Assembly (NCBI RefSeq): GCF_011065935.2
Contig: NZ_JAAMNH020000001.1
Location: 1,385,001-1,449,000, forward strand
From: Clostridium estertheticum
GTDB lineage: Bacteria; Bacillota; Clostridia; Clostridiales; Clostridiaceae
Length of the DNA: 64,000 bases
Direction: 5' to 3'
The stretch's first letter is position 1, and every line of letters starts with the position of its first letter. The position numbers and the translations under genes were made by a program. Positions 1 to 9,106 of the stretch are shown here, one piece after another. A model generated the notes under the pieces. It was not told where the DNA came from, made no database searches, and saw only the letters and a list, made by a program, of their open reading frames with translations.

Positions 1-740
1 GGTATCATCTTATTCCCAAAATATTCAGTTTTAAAGCATATGAATTTATTTTTTCAGCAGGCTCACCAGTTTTAACTGCATATTTGGTTACTATTACAGT
101 GACAGTTGTAGGAACCTTATTACATCTGTATATAACATCCATGTTAGCTTATGGTCTTTCAAGAAAGGAAGTTAAATATAGTAAGGTAATTTCATTTTTC
201 GTATTTTTCTGTCTTCTTTTTTCGGGAGGGCTTGTTCCATGGTATATACTACTGACAAGATATCTTCATATGAAGAATTCGATAGTTGTTCTCATTTTTC
301 CATATCTTGTTTCTGTTATTAATGTACTAATTATGAAGAATTTTTTCAAAGGGGTACCAGAGTCTATTATTGAAGCGGCAAGAATTGATGGTTCTGGGGA
401 GTATAGTACTTTTTTAAAGATAGTCATCCCCATTTCGAAACCAGTATTTGCAACCATCGGGTTATTTATAGCTGTTTTCTATTGGAATGACTGGATGACT
501 TGCTCACTCTTTATTGATAATACTAAATTATATTCTTTACAGTTTCTTCTACAGTCCATTATGAATAATATTGCTTATCTACAGGGTAATCCATTGACTG
601 AAAAAATTGCGCAAAACCTTCCTGATGAGACTGCTAGGATGGCTACCTGTGTTATTGCGATGGGCCCCATAATATTGGCTTATTCCTTCCTTCAAAAATA
701 TTTTGAAAAGGGACTTACACTTGGAGCTGTAAAAGCCTAA
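1..740 (+). CDS. ABC sugar permease, LplC/YtcP type (5' truncated by window edge)
   Basis: Inner-membrane permease of a carbohydrate ABC importer. The reading frame is open from position 3, so the N-terminus lies outside the window. Several hydrophobic segments are visible, and the family's cytoplasmic EAA loop is clear (EAARIDGSGEYSTFLKIVIP), the site that docks the ATPase. The C-terminus KGLTLGAVKA is the typical end of LplC/YtcP proteins. It lies 61 bp upstream of a lipoprotein solute-binding gene and should form one transporter with it; the partner permease LplB would be expected just outside the window. Substrate is not evident; this subfamily usually handles oligosaccharides. The TTG at 84 is internal, not a start. 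Confidence 0.9.
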   Translation, partial: YHLIPKIFSFKAYEFIFSAGSPVLTAYLVTITVTVVGTLLHLYITSMLAYGLSRKEVKYSKVISFFVFFCLLFSGGLVPWYILLTRYLHMKNSIVVLIFPYLVSVINVLIMKNFFKGVPESIIEAARIDGSGEYSTFLKIVIPISKPVFATIGLFIAVFYWNDWMTCSLFIDNTKLYSLQFLLQSIMNNIAYLQGNPLTEKIAQNLPDETARMATCVIAMGPIILAYSFLQKYFEKGLTLGAVKA

Positions 741-801
741 CAGACTTTTCCTAGAGAAATCTAGATAAGTAAATATATAATAAATTTTAGGGGGAATATT
801 A

Positions 802-2358
802 ATGTACAAAACTAAAAAAAACATTGCTCTTGCCATGGCGCTTGTAATGGCAACTTCAGCTTTGTTTACAGGCTGTGGATCAAAAAAAGCTGTAGTGACG
901 AAATCGGAAGCAACGAAATCGGAAGCATTGAAGGAGGTAGAACTAAGCTATTACTTTCCAAACACACCTCAGAAAAATATAGAAGCTGTTAATGTGGAGT
1001 TCAACAAATTAGTTAAAGCGAAAATAAACGCAACAGTAAAGCTTAATATTGTAGACTGGGGAACATATGACCAGAAGATGAACGTAATGATGGCTGGAGG
1101 TGATTCATATGATCTCTGTTTTACAGCCACTTGGGCAAACAATTTTTATCAGAATGTTGCAAAGGGTGCATTTAAAGATCTTGATAAGCTTATTGACCAG
1201 TATGCTCCTAAGACTAAAGCAGTAGTACCTGATACCTTCTGGCAAGTAGCTAAGGTTAAGGGTAAAACCTATGCTGTACCTAACTTCCAAAGTGCAACTG
1301 CAGGATTTGGATATACTGTTCAAAAGCCTATTGCAGATAAATATAAATTTGACTGGAAGGCTGCAAAACAATGGTCAGATCTTACCCCGTTACTTGAACA
1401 GGTAAAAAAAGGCGACCCAAACCTAATACCTTTTGAATATAACAAGAATGTCGATCCATTTTTATGCGGTACAATTTTATATGGTATGGAGGCACTTGGT
1501 GATTCTAAAACACCAGGGTGGATATATTTAAATGACAAGAGTTTAAAGGTAGTTAACCAGTATGATACACCAGAATTTAAGGATTATATCAAACTCATGA
1601 GAGATTGGTATCAAAAGGGCTATTTAAGAAAAGATGCTTCTTCCTTAAAAGATACAGATGCTGATAGAAAGGTTGGAAAGAATGCAGTTCAGTTTGGACA
1701 GATTGATTTAGGAACTACAGACTATGAAAAAGCAGGTATGCCTTCTCAAGGTAGAATGTTCGCAAAATCAGGAATTGAATCTTATGATGTGAAATTTGTA
1801 GAACCAGTACTTACTACTGATAAAGCAGCAGCATCACTTACGGCAATATCTGCTAGCTCTAAAAATCCTGAAAGATCAATGATGCTTATAGAGCTTCTTA
1901 ACAGTGATGCACAGATTGCAAATACTATTAATGATGGTATTGAGGGTAAGGATTATAAGAAGGTTGCACCAAACAAGATTGAAACTATTAAAGACAGCGG
2001 ATATGGACTTCAATCCCCATGGGAGTTCGGGTTCATGGGTCTTTCATGGTATAGTGAGGGTTCACCAAAGGGCTCAGAGGTGGACGATATAGGTAATAAG
2101 ATGTGGGAAGATTTAAATAAGAATGCAACTCCATCACCTGCATTAGGATTTGTATTTAGTATGGATAACGTAAAGACAGAAGTTGCAAATTGCAATAATG
2201 TAATTGAAGAACTCTACTATGCTATTAGTACAGGTACTGTTGATCCAGACAAGTTTCAGCCAGAATTAGTTGCAAAGCTTAAGACTGCTGGTTTAGACAA
2301 GGTTATAGCAGAAAAGCAAGTACAATTAGATGCTTGGAAAAAAACTAATGGTAAATAA
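802..2358 (+). CDS. Extracellular solute-binding lipoprotein, LipO/LplA type
   Basis: Membrane-anchored sugar-capturing subunit of the upstream importer. Residues 1-25 are a lipoprotein signal peptide with lipobox LFTGC and acylated Cys25, followed by a Lys/Ser/Glu linker containing a short direct repeat (TKSEATKSEA). The mature part has the two-lobe family 1 binding-protein pattern, and the C-terminal third resembles the DUF3502 region of LipO proteins. At 518 residues it has the normal length. The RBS is GGGGG 10 bp before the ATG. It is followed by a long hairpin, which would let this gene be expressed more strongly than the dehydrogenase behind it. Confidence 0.92.
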   Translation: MYKTKKNIALAMALVMATSALFTGCGSKKAVVTKSEATKSEALKEVELSYYFPNTPQKNIEAVNVEFNKLVKAKINATVKLNIVDWGTYDQKMNVMMAGGDSYDLCFTATWANNFYQNVAKGAFKDLDKLIDQYAPKTKAVVPDTFWQVAKVKGKTYAVPNFQSATAGFGYTVQKPIADKYKFDWKAAKQWSDLTPLLEQVKKGDPNLIPFEYNKNVDPFLCGTILYGMEALGDSKTPGWIYLNDKSLKVVNQYDTPEFKDYIKLMRDWYQKGYLRKDASSLKDTDADRKVGKNAVQFGQIDLGTTDYEKAGMPSQGRMFAKSGIESYDVKFVEPVLTTDKAAASLTAISASSKNPERSMMLIELLNSDAQIANTINDGIEGKDYKKVAPNKIETIKDSGYGLQSPWEFGFMGLSWYSEGSPKGSEVDDIGNKMWEDLNKNATPSPALGFVFSMDNVKTEVANCNNVIEELYYAISTGTVDPDKFQPELVAKLKTAGLDKVIAEKQVQLDAWKKTNGK

Positions 2359-2384
2359 TCATATTCTAAAAGATTAATCAATTA

Positions 2385-2439
2385 AGTATAGCCTTCATGT
2401 TTAAACGGCAGAACAGCCATTTAAAATGAAGGCTATACT
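2385..2439 (+). terminator. Long intercistronic hairpin
   Basis: Arms AGTATAGCCTTCAT (2385-2398) and ATGAAGGCTATACT (2426-2439) are perfect 14-bp inverted repeats, with a further TTTAAA/TTTAAA and GGC/GCC pairing inside the loop. No U-run follows, so it is more likely an mRNA-stabilising or attenuating hairpin behind the binding-protein gene than a full terminator. Confidence 0.6.
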
Positions 2440-2469
2440 AATACATTAGATAACAATAGGAGGATTTAT

Positions 2470-3750
2470 ATGAAAAAAGTAACAGCAGCTTTATTAGGAG
2501 CAGGACAAAGAGGTGCAGGAGCTTATGCACCATATGCACTTGAATATCCAGAGGAGTTTCAAATTATTGCAGTAGCTGAACCAGATGATGAAAGAAGAGA
2601 AGAGTTTAAAGAGTTACATAAAATTGAGGACAAGTATTGCTTTAGAAGCTGGGAAGAATTAATGGAAGAACCTAAGCTGGCTGATGCCATATTAATATGC
2701 ACTCAGGACAGGATGCATTATAAGCCAACAATTAAAGCACTTGAGAAAGGCTATCATGTGCTTCTGGAAAAGCCTATGTCCTATGATCCAGAGGAATGTG
2801 TTTTGATGGGTGAGTACGCCCAAAAGTATAATAGGGTGTTTTCAATATGTCATGTATTGAGATATACTCCTTTTTTCAAAACTATTAAAAAATTATTGGA
2901 TGAGGGCAGAATAGGAAAACTTATGTCAATACAACAAATAGAGAATGTTGCATACTGGCATCAGGCTCACAGCTTTGTGAGAGGGAATTGGAGAAATTCA
3001 AAAGAGTCAAGCCCTATGATTTTAGCAAAATCCTGTCATGATATGGATATTATATTATGGATGGTTGGATCAAATTGCAGTAAAATTTCTTCCTTCGGCT
3101 CTCTAGGACATTTCAAAAAGGAAGAGGCACCAGCAGGCGCATCTGAATGGTGTCTCGATGGATGTCCTGCAGCAGATGAATGCCCTTATTATGCACCTAA
3201 AATATATATTGACTGGATAGATAACTGGCAGGCTGATGTAATAAGAAAAGTTGTTAGTATAGATACAAGCAAAGAGGCTATGATTAAAGCACTTAAAGAT
3301 GGTCCTTATGGAAGATGCGTGTACCACTGCGATAATGATGTTGTTGATCATCAGGTAGTGAATATGGAGTTTGAAAATGGGGTTACAGCTGTATTTACTA
3401 TGTGTGCCTTCACTTACGAAGGTGGTAGATCAATAAAGCTAATGGGCACAAAAGGACAAATCAGATGTGACATGGAAAGAAATGAAATTGAAGTAAGAAG
3501 TTTTGTTACTAAAGAAAAGGAAGATATACATTTAGACACTGCCTCAGGGGGGCATGGTGGCGGAGATTTGGGTATTATGAGAGATTTTGTGGAGCTTGTT
3601 AGGAATCAAGGAGAAAAGAAAGGTTTGACTTCTGCCAGTGAATCTGTTCAAAGCCATATAATGTCTATAGCTGCGGAGAGGTCTAGATTAGAGAGTAAGA
3701 TAATTAATGTACAGGATTACATTAACGAACTTAAAAAAGAAATGAAATAA
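2470..3750 (+). CDS. Gfo/Idh/MocA family oxidoreductase
   Basis: NAD(P)-dependent dehydrogenase acting on a sugar, cyclitol or glycoside. The N-terminal Rossmann fold has LLGAGQRGAG (residues 8-17), and the family motif EKP follows at about residue 100 (LLEKPMSYD). The catalytic-region analogue is KSCHDMDIILWM near residue 190. A Cys-rich insert (CLDGCPAADECPYY, about residues 228-241) is present as in some clostridial members and may bind metal. At 426 residues it is longer than average because of this insert. AGGAGG precedes the ATG. Its place behind an oligosaccharide importer suggests oxidation of an imported sugar; the substrate cannot be read from the sequence. Confidence 0.88.
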   Translation: MKKVTAALLGAGQRGAGAYAPYALEYPEEFQIIAVAEPDDERREEFKELHKIEDKYCFRSWEELMEEPKLADAILICTQDRMHYKPTIKALEKGYHVLLEKPMSYDPEECVLMGEYAQKYNRVFSICHVLRYTPFFKTIKKLLDEGRIGKLMSIQQIENVAYWHQAHSFVRGNWRNSKESSPMILAKSCHDMDIILWMVGSNCSKISSFGSLGHFKKEEAPAGASEWCLDGCPAADECPYYAPKIYIDWIDNWQADVIRKVVSIDTSKEAMIKALKDGPYGRCVYHCDNDVVDHQVVNMEFENGVTAVFTMCAFTYEGGRSIKLMGTKGQIRCDMERNEIEVRSFVTKEKEDIHLDTASGGHGGGDLGIMRDFVELVRNQGEKKGLTSASESVQSHIMSIAAERSRLESKIINVQDYINELKKEMK

Positions 3751-3771
3751 AGGTTTAAGGATGTGGATTGA

Positions 3772-3801
3772 GGCGGTCCATATCCGCCATTTTCTATTTA
3801 G
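3772..3801 (+). terminator. Weak rho-independent terminator
   Basis: GGCGG/CCGCC stem (3772-3776 with 3784-3788) followed by a T-rich stretch (ATTTTCTATTT). It closes the transporter-dehydrogenase operon. Confidence 0.5.
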
Positions 3802-3857
3802 GGGTATGCTTTGAAAATACTGAAAAATGATATGACAATCTAAATAAATTAATAAAA

Positions 3858-4799
3858 TTGAAACGAGGAGAAGAAATGTTTGCTGCTCAGTTGGAGGGCG
3901 AAGATGAAAGCAATACGATTAATTTTATTCGTGTTAATATAAAAAATAGTGGAAACTTCATTGAAACTGGATCATTTAAAGCAGCCCTGCGCCATACAGG
4001 AAAGGATTACAGATTTGAAGGAGTTGAGTTTTCAGAGAATTGGGTCTATGAAATCACAGACGGATGGATTACCATATCCGAATTTCTTTTTAACTTCCTT
4101 GACACAAATGACAATGGCATATTTGAGTACAGGTCATGTAGAATATTTAAAGCAGAGTATTTTTAATGCAATATGCCAACAGCTCACGGACATATTATGT
4201 ATTCTGTAGTGATGTATTGTATTTTTAGCGGAGACATAAAACTGCAAGAGAAGTTTATCCAAGTTTAAAAAAAGCTGTAGAATATATTGAAAAAAGCATA
4301 TCTGAAAATGAATACGGGTTAATTCCTCCAACATATCCTTATGATAATGAGATGATTAAGGGACACTATACCTCAAATAATATTTGGGACTTTTGGGACT
4401 AAGATGTTCAATTCGGCTTGCTAGAACTTTAGGGGAAGAGAAAGATATCGCTGTATGGATGAAAGACTGATTCCTGAGGAACGAGATCTTTTCTTATTTT
4501 CTGTGATTTCACCGGTATGGGCGATGGCTGGTAAGGAACTATCAGTTCAGAATGCACCTACTGAAATGGGTTTAATATCTGCAAGTATGAAATTTACTGA
4601 GATGGGTGCAAATGTAAGGATAGCGGCTGATTTTCATAGACCTCCTCGCTCCTTGAAAATTCGCATTCCATATTTTAAGGAGCTAATAGGATTTACTACA
4701 GACGCAAGTGATTTCAAACAGGAGGATGGTTGCATCATACTTAGTACTGATGTTTCAACCTTAGAGATATCTTGGAAAGATAAAAATGACGCCCATTAA
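3858..4799 (+). pseudogene. Decayed copy of the 836-residue glycosidase-like gene
   Basis: Pieces in several frames match the intact protein encoded at 5666-8176. The first piece, from 3876, matches MFASKIMGEDESNT and GKDYRF. Then, after an internal deletion, come GLPYPNFF (frame shifted, about 4049), HGHIMYS, ENEYGLIPPTYPYD (about 4300) and a final stretch at 4455-4796 matching RDLYLFSVISPEWA through DVSFVNVAWK. The first roughly 100 codons and large central parts are missing, and stops and frameshifts separate the fragments. No functional product is expected. It is a diverged paralogue rather than a recent duplicate, since even matching parts differ at many residues. Confidence 0.85.
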
Positions 4800-4839
4800 A
4801 TAAAAGGAATTTTTTTAGGCTATAACGAGGTGAACCAAA

Positions 4840-5519
4840 TTGAAAAAAGTTAATAAAAATGATTTGTTCAAGCAAGAAAGAATAGATTTTACGTATAAGT
4901 CAGAAAATGGGTTTGTTGAATTTAAACTAGGCAAAATTAATCACCTTAAGGCTTCCAAGCTATTGAAACTCATGTTCATAAAGGCTCATTTGAAGCTACT
5001 TACATTGTAAAAGGAAGACAAATATATGAAGTAGAGAATAAAAATTATGAATTTAACAATGGAGAGGTCCTTATTGTCTTTCCCAATGAAGCTCATAGTT
5101 CCGGGTCATATTTCGAGGATAAATCACTTTTTTATTATTTTGTGATAAATATAGAAGATAGTAATAACTTCATGGGATTCTTCAATGAAGATGGGGGGAA
5201 ATTGCTAAATGCGCTAAAGGGAATACAAAAAAACATTTTTAATGTAATAATGATTTCTGATTTAGCAGATATAATGCATCTGTCAGAATCATATTTTGCA
5301 AAGTTATTTAAAGAAAAAACTGGGATTTCTCCACATGAATACATTTTGAGAAATAAAATAGAAATATCAAAGGACTTAATTTTAAAGAACGATTACAGTG
5401 TAACATATATAGCACATATGTTTGGATTTTCTTCAAGTCAGTATTTTTCGACGGTTTTCAAGCGATTTACGGGGATTAGTCCGAACATATTCAGGAATGA
5501 AAGGATTATACAGCCGTAG
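4840..5519 (+). pseudogene. AraC-family regulator, frameshifted and internally deleted
   Basis: A TTG start at 4840 follows GAGGTG. The frame runs to a stop near 5010, but the following frame continues the same protein: a cupin-like sensor (YIVKGRQIYEV, NGEVLIVFPNEAHS), then a complete AraC DNA-binding domain at the C-terminus (ISDLADIMHLSESYFAKLF, GFSSSQYFSTVFKRFTGISP). A frameshift lies near 4950-4970. The stretch that normally separates sensor and DNA-binding domain is short, so an internal deletion around 5225-5245 is likely. The ORF from 5142 could still give a bare helix-turn-helix domain of 125 residues. It presumably once controlled the neighbouring glycosidase gene. Confidence 0.75.
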
Positions 5520-5665
5520 ACTGAAAACTATATATTGTTTGAATTTTAATTAAGTTAAAAATTAAACGCAACATTTCTTCACATATGTTTTAATTATTAC
5601 ATAAAATAATATTTTAGATAGTGCTTAGCTAATTTATTTGGAACGCTGGCACGAGGAGGATAAAG

Positions 5666-8176
5666 ATGAAACTGGGAGAAATTTTAAAAAAATCAATGAT
5701 GGACACATCCGGTGAAGATGATAACCGTGAATGGTGCTATCTTGCAAAGTCAACAACAACAATCGGCGTACCATTTCAACCTGATGTAACACAGGTAACC
5801 TTCGATGGAGCATTATTCACAAAAAATGCAGAGTTATGTTTTTTTTACGGTAAATCGCTTAAGCCTATTTTTGCTAGGCAGAAAACCTTTTATAAAGGCT
5901 GGATTCCAATTGTGCGTTATGATTGGATTGATGAGAGTTTGTGCTATGATATAGAAATGTTTGCTTCCAAAATTATGGGTGAAGATGAGAGTAATACATT
6001 AAATTTTGTTAGAATAACTATTGAAAACAAAGGCGTGAACTTAGAAAAAGCAGTGTTTGCTTCTGCTATGCGCAACACAGGAAAGGATTATAGATTTCAA
6101 GGCTTAGATTATAGCACTGGCGAGTATATAAAAATGGAATTTTCAAAAGATTGGATGTACGCAATCCATGATAATAAGGCTATTCGTAATAATAAGGTTG
6201 TATATACTTTTTCATCATATTCCTATAACGAGTCAATACCAGGAAAACTATATGTAGGAGAGTTTTGTGGTAAGGAGTATGATATTAGAGAAGAGTCAGC
6301 AGTATGTATTTCACATTATGAAAAAGAACTTAATCCAGGCGAAAAAATCGCACTAATTTTTAAGATGCCAAGAGTTCCTGTAGGATTATCGGAAACAGAA
6401 TTTATTGAGAAAATTGAGAAGGCCGATTACGATTTCTATCGAAATGAAACAATTTGTTATTGGGAAAATATGATGAATCAAGGTGCAAGTTTTTCATTTC
6501 CGGAAAAACGTGTTCAAGAGGCACAGCTTGCAAGTCTTGTCCACTTGCTGCTTGCAACAAGGTCAAGAGATGGTGAACGTTTTCAGACAAGCGGATTGGC
6601 TTATCCAAATTTCTTTATGATTGACTTTCTAGATATGAGATTGGCCTATGAACTTAAAGGATGGCATAGTTTAGCAAGAATGAGTTTTGATCAGATTTTT
6701 AAAAGGCAGATGGATGATGGTTTGTTTTGCGATACAAGCCTATCTCATGGAAAAAAACTTTGGACATCTCATGGGCATATGATCTATACGTTAGCACATC
6801 ACTGTTTGATAACTAGGGATTTTAATTATGCAAGAGAAATTTATCAAAGTATTAAAGACGCTGTTAAGTGGATTGAGATGGCAAGAAAAGAAAATGAGTA
6901 TGGCTTAATGCCACCGACATACCCATATGATGCAGAGATGATAAACGGTCATTATACATCTCATAACCTACTCTCCATACTAGGACTTAGGGCTGCTATC
7001 TGTCTTTCAAGGGAATTGGAAATGGAAGAAGATGCAAATGAGTGGAAAAAACTTCATGATGAGTATTTAAATTCGTTAATTAGTGCTATAAATGCAACCT
7101 GTGGTGATGATGGCTATATACCACCAGGACTTTATTCATATTTAACAGGGAAGGCTGCTAAGGAAGAATTTGAAGAATTTCAAACAAATTGCGATTGGGA
7201 AAATATCCTTTTGGTATATCCAACTGAGATACTAGAACCTGGTGACAAGCGAGTGGAAGCAACATTAAGTAAGATGAGAAAAGGTTATGCAGAAGGGGTA
7301 ATGACTTATAGGCATGGTATGTTCTTACACCAATATATTACAACAAATCTTATTGAACAGTATATTGTATTGGGCCAATCAAAAAAGGCTTTGATTGATT
7401 TATATAATGTATTAGTACATTGCGGATCAACCCACGAAGGGTTTGAAAATCTGGTATTTCCATGGACAGACCGCCATGTTGATCCAACATGCCCTACACC
7501 TCATGCTTGGGCAGCGGCAAAAGTTGCCCTGTTGCTTCGTAATATGCTGGTCTTAGAGTATGGTGGGGATTCAGGACTAGAATCAAAAAATAGAGATTTA
7601 TACTTATTTAGCGTAATTTCTCCTGAATGGGCAAAAGACAATCAGGAGATTTCGTTTAAAAACGCACCTACAGAAATGGGGAATGTTTCTGCAAGAATGA
7701 TATTTACCAATACAGGGGCACATATTGAAATTTGTAATGAATTTCATAAGCTACCAGCCGCTATTAAAATCAGAATACCATATTTCAAAGAATTTATTGA
7801 TTGTAGCACAGACGCAACAAAATGGGAATTAGATGGCGATTGCATTTCACTTAGTCCTGATGTATCTTTTGTTAATGTTGCTTGGAAAGAAAAAGAAGAA
7901 GCAAACTTAAATACTTTTGAAGAATTGCTTCTAGGCTACCGTTCATCTAACAGTTTTACAGGAGTGGACAAAAAAGGATGCCCGATTATTAAGGAAGGAG
8001 AGCCATTTATCACCGATGATGAAAAAAGAGAGGAAGTACAAATTTTAAACTTTAAACTTGTACTTGAAGCATTTAAGCATGAATATAACAGAAGATGCAA
8101 TGAATTTTTGAATAATTGTGGAACCCTCAAAAAGGTGAAAGCTCCGGAAATGTCAATTGACAATAGCAGCGAATAA
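5666..8176 (+). CDS. Large (alpha/alpha)6-barrel glycosidase-like protein
   Basis: Cytoplasmic (no signal peptide) 836-residue protein. The N-terminal third (about 1-260) is beta-rich and looks like a substrate-binding beta-sandwich. Residues about 290-640 show repeated aromatic and helical segments typical of six-hairpin glycosidases (GLAYPNFFMIDFLDMRLAY, LWTSHGHMIYTLAHH, YGLMPPTYPYDAEMINGHYT). I cannot place it in a numbered GH family, so the catalytic residues are not assigned. It sits 18 bp before murQ, in an apparent operon with a MurK-like kinase, so a substrate containing an amino sugar is plausible. A decayed paralogue lies just upstream. GAGGAGG precedes the ATG. Confidence 0.7.
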   Translation: MKLGEILKKSMMDTSGEDDNREWCYLAKSTTTIGVPFQPDVTQVTFDGALFTKNAELCFFYGKSLKPIFARQKTFYKGWIPIVRYDWIDESLCYDIEMFASKIMGEDESNTLNFVRITIENKGVNLEKAVFASAMRNTGKDYRFQGLDYSTGEYIKMEFSKDWMYAIHDNKAIRNNKVVYTFSSYSYNESIPGKLYVGEFCGKEYDIREESAVCISHYEKELNPGEKIALIFKMPRVPVGLSETEFIEKIEKADYDFYRNETICYWENMMNQGASFSFPEKRVQEAQLASLVHLLLATRSRDGERFQTSGLAYPNFFMIDFLDMRLAYELKGWHSLARMSFDQIFKRQMDDGLFCDTSLSHGKKLWTSHGHMIYTLAHHCLITRDFNYAREIYQSIKDAVKWIEMARKENEYGLMPPTYPYDAEMINGHYTSHNLLSILGLRAAICLSRELEMEEDANEWKKLHDEYLNSLISAINATCGDDGYIPPGLYSYLTGKAAKEEFEEFQTNCDWENILLVYPTEILEPGDKRVEATLSKMRKGYAEGVMTYRHGMFLHQYITTNLIEQYIVLGQSKKALIDLYNVLVHCGSTHEGFENLVFPWTDRHVDPTCPTPHAWAAAKVALLLRNMLVLEYGGDSGLESKNRDLYLFSVISPEWAKDNQEISFKNAPTEMGNVSARMIFTNTGAHIEICNEFHKLPAAIKIRIPYFKEFIDCSTDATKWELDGDCISLSPDVSFVNVAWKEKEEANLNTFEELLLGYRSSNSFTGVDKKGCPIIKEGEPFITDDEKREEVQILNFKLVLEAFKHEYNRRCNEFLNNCGTLKKVKAPEMSIDNSSE

Positions 8177-8194
8177 ATTAGATGAGGTGTTAAT

Positions 8195-9106
8195 GTGAAA
8201 GAAAAACTTTTTAAACTTACAACCGAACAAGTAAATAAACGTTCTGAAAATATTGATGTACTAGAAACCATTGAAATCGTTAAAATTATGAATGAAGAAG
8301 ATGAAAATACAGTATCTGCTGTAAGATCACAATTACCTCAAATTGCAGAGGCTATTAATTCGATTACAGACAAGCTTTCAAAAGGTGGCCATCTTTTTTA
8401 CATGGGAGCAGGTACCAGTGGCCGTCTTGGTGTTTTAGATGCTTCAGAATGCCCACCAACTTTTGGTGTTTCTGATGAAATGATTCAAGGTATTATGGCA
8501 GGTGGAGAAAAAGCATTATATTCATCTTCTTTAGATGGAATGGAAGATAACTATGAAGACGGAGAAAAAACAATTTCAACCTACAAAATGACGGATAAAG
8601 ATGTTTTGGTAGGTATATCTGCAAGTGGAAGAACACCGTATGTCGTTGGAGCCTTAAAAAAGGCACAAGAGACAGGTCTATTTACAATAGGCTTGTGCAA
8701 CAACTCTGAGCCTTCCTTTGGCAACTATTGCAATGTATTGATTGCTCCGGTTGTTGGTCCTGAAGTTATAGTCGGATCTACACGTCTTAAATCTGGAACT
8801 TCCCAAAAAATGGTTTTAAATATGCTATCAACGGGTAGTATGGTAAAACTAGGTAAAATATACAAAAATTATATGGTTGATGTAGTGCCGGTGAATGCAA
8901 AACTAGTAGATAGGGCAATTCGTATAATAGAAAGTGTCACAGGAGTTGATTACGATACTTCTAAAAAATACTTTGATTTATCAGGTAACAATGCCAAGGT
9001 TGCAATAGTAATGATTTTAACTGGAACTCCAAAAGAGCAGGCGATAGATATGCTCCAGAAAGCAGATGGATTTATTTCAAAAACCGTAGGTGAAAGGGTG
9101 CAATAA
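8195..9106 (+). CDS. murQ: N-acetylmuramic acid 6-phosphate etherase MurQ
   Basis: Cleaves the lactyl ether of MurNAc-6-phosphate to GlcNAc-6-phosphate and D-lactate in the cytoplasm during cell-wall recycling. The SIS domain carries the family signature FYMGAGTSGRLGVLDASECPPTFG (about residues 70-93, containing the catalytic-region ECPPTFG), GISASGRTPYV and the conserved STRLKSGTSQKM. At 303 residues it is full length. The GTG start is 10 bp behind GATGAGG, and the stop is immediately followed by the ATG of the kinase gene, so the two are translationally coupled. No MurP-type PTS gene is present; phosphorylation is more likely done by the next gene. Confidence 0.95.
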   Translation: MKEKLFKLTTEQVNKRSENIDVLETIEIVKIMNEEDENTVSAVRSQLPQIAEAINSITDKLSKGGHLFYMGAGTSGRLGVLDASECPPTFGVSDEMIQGIMAGGEKALYSSSLDGMEDNYEDGEKTISTYKMTDKDVLVGISASGRTPYVVGALKKAQETGLFTIGLCNNSEPSFGNYCNVLIAPVVGPEVIVGSTRLKSGTSQKMVLNMLSTGSMVKLGKIYKNYMVDVVPVNAKLVDRAIRIIESVTGVDYDTSKKYFDLSGNNAKVAIVMILTGTPKEQAIDMLQKADGFISKTVGERVQ

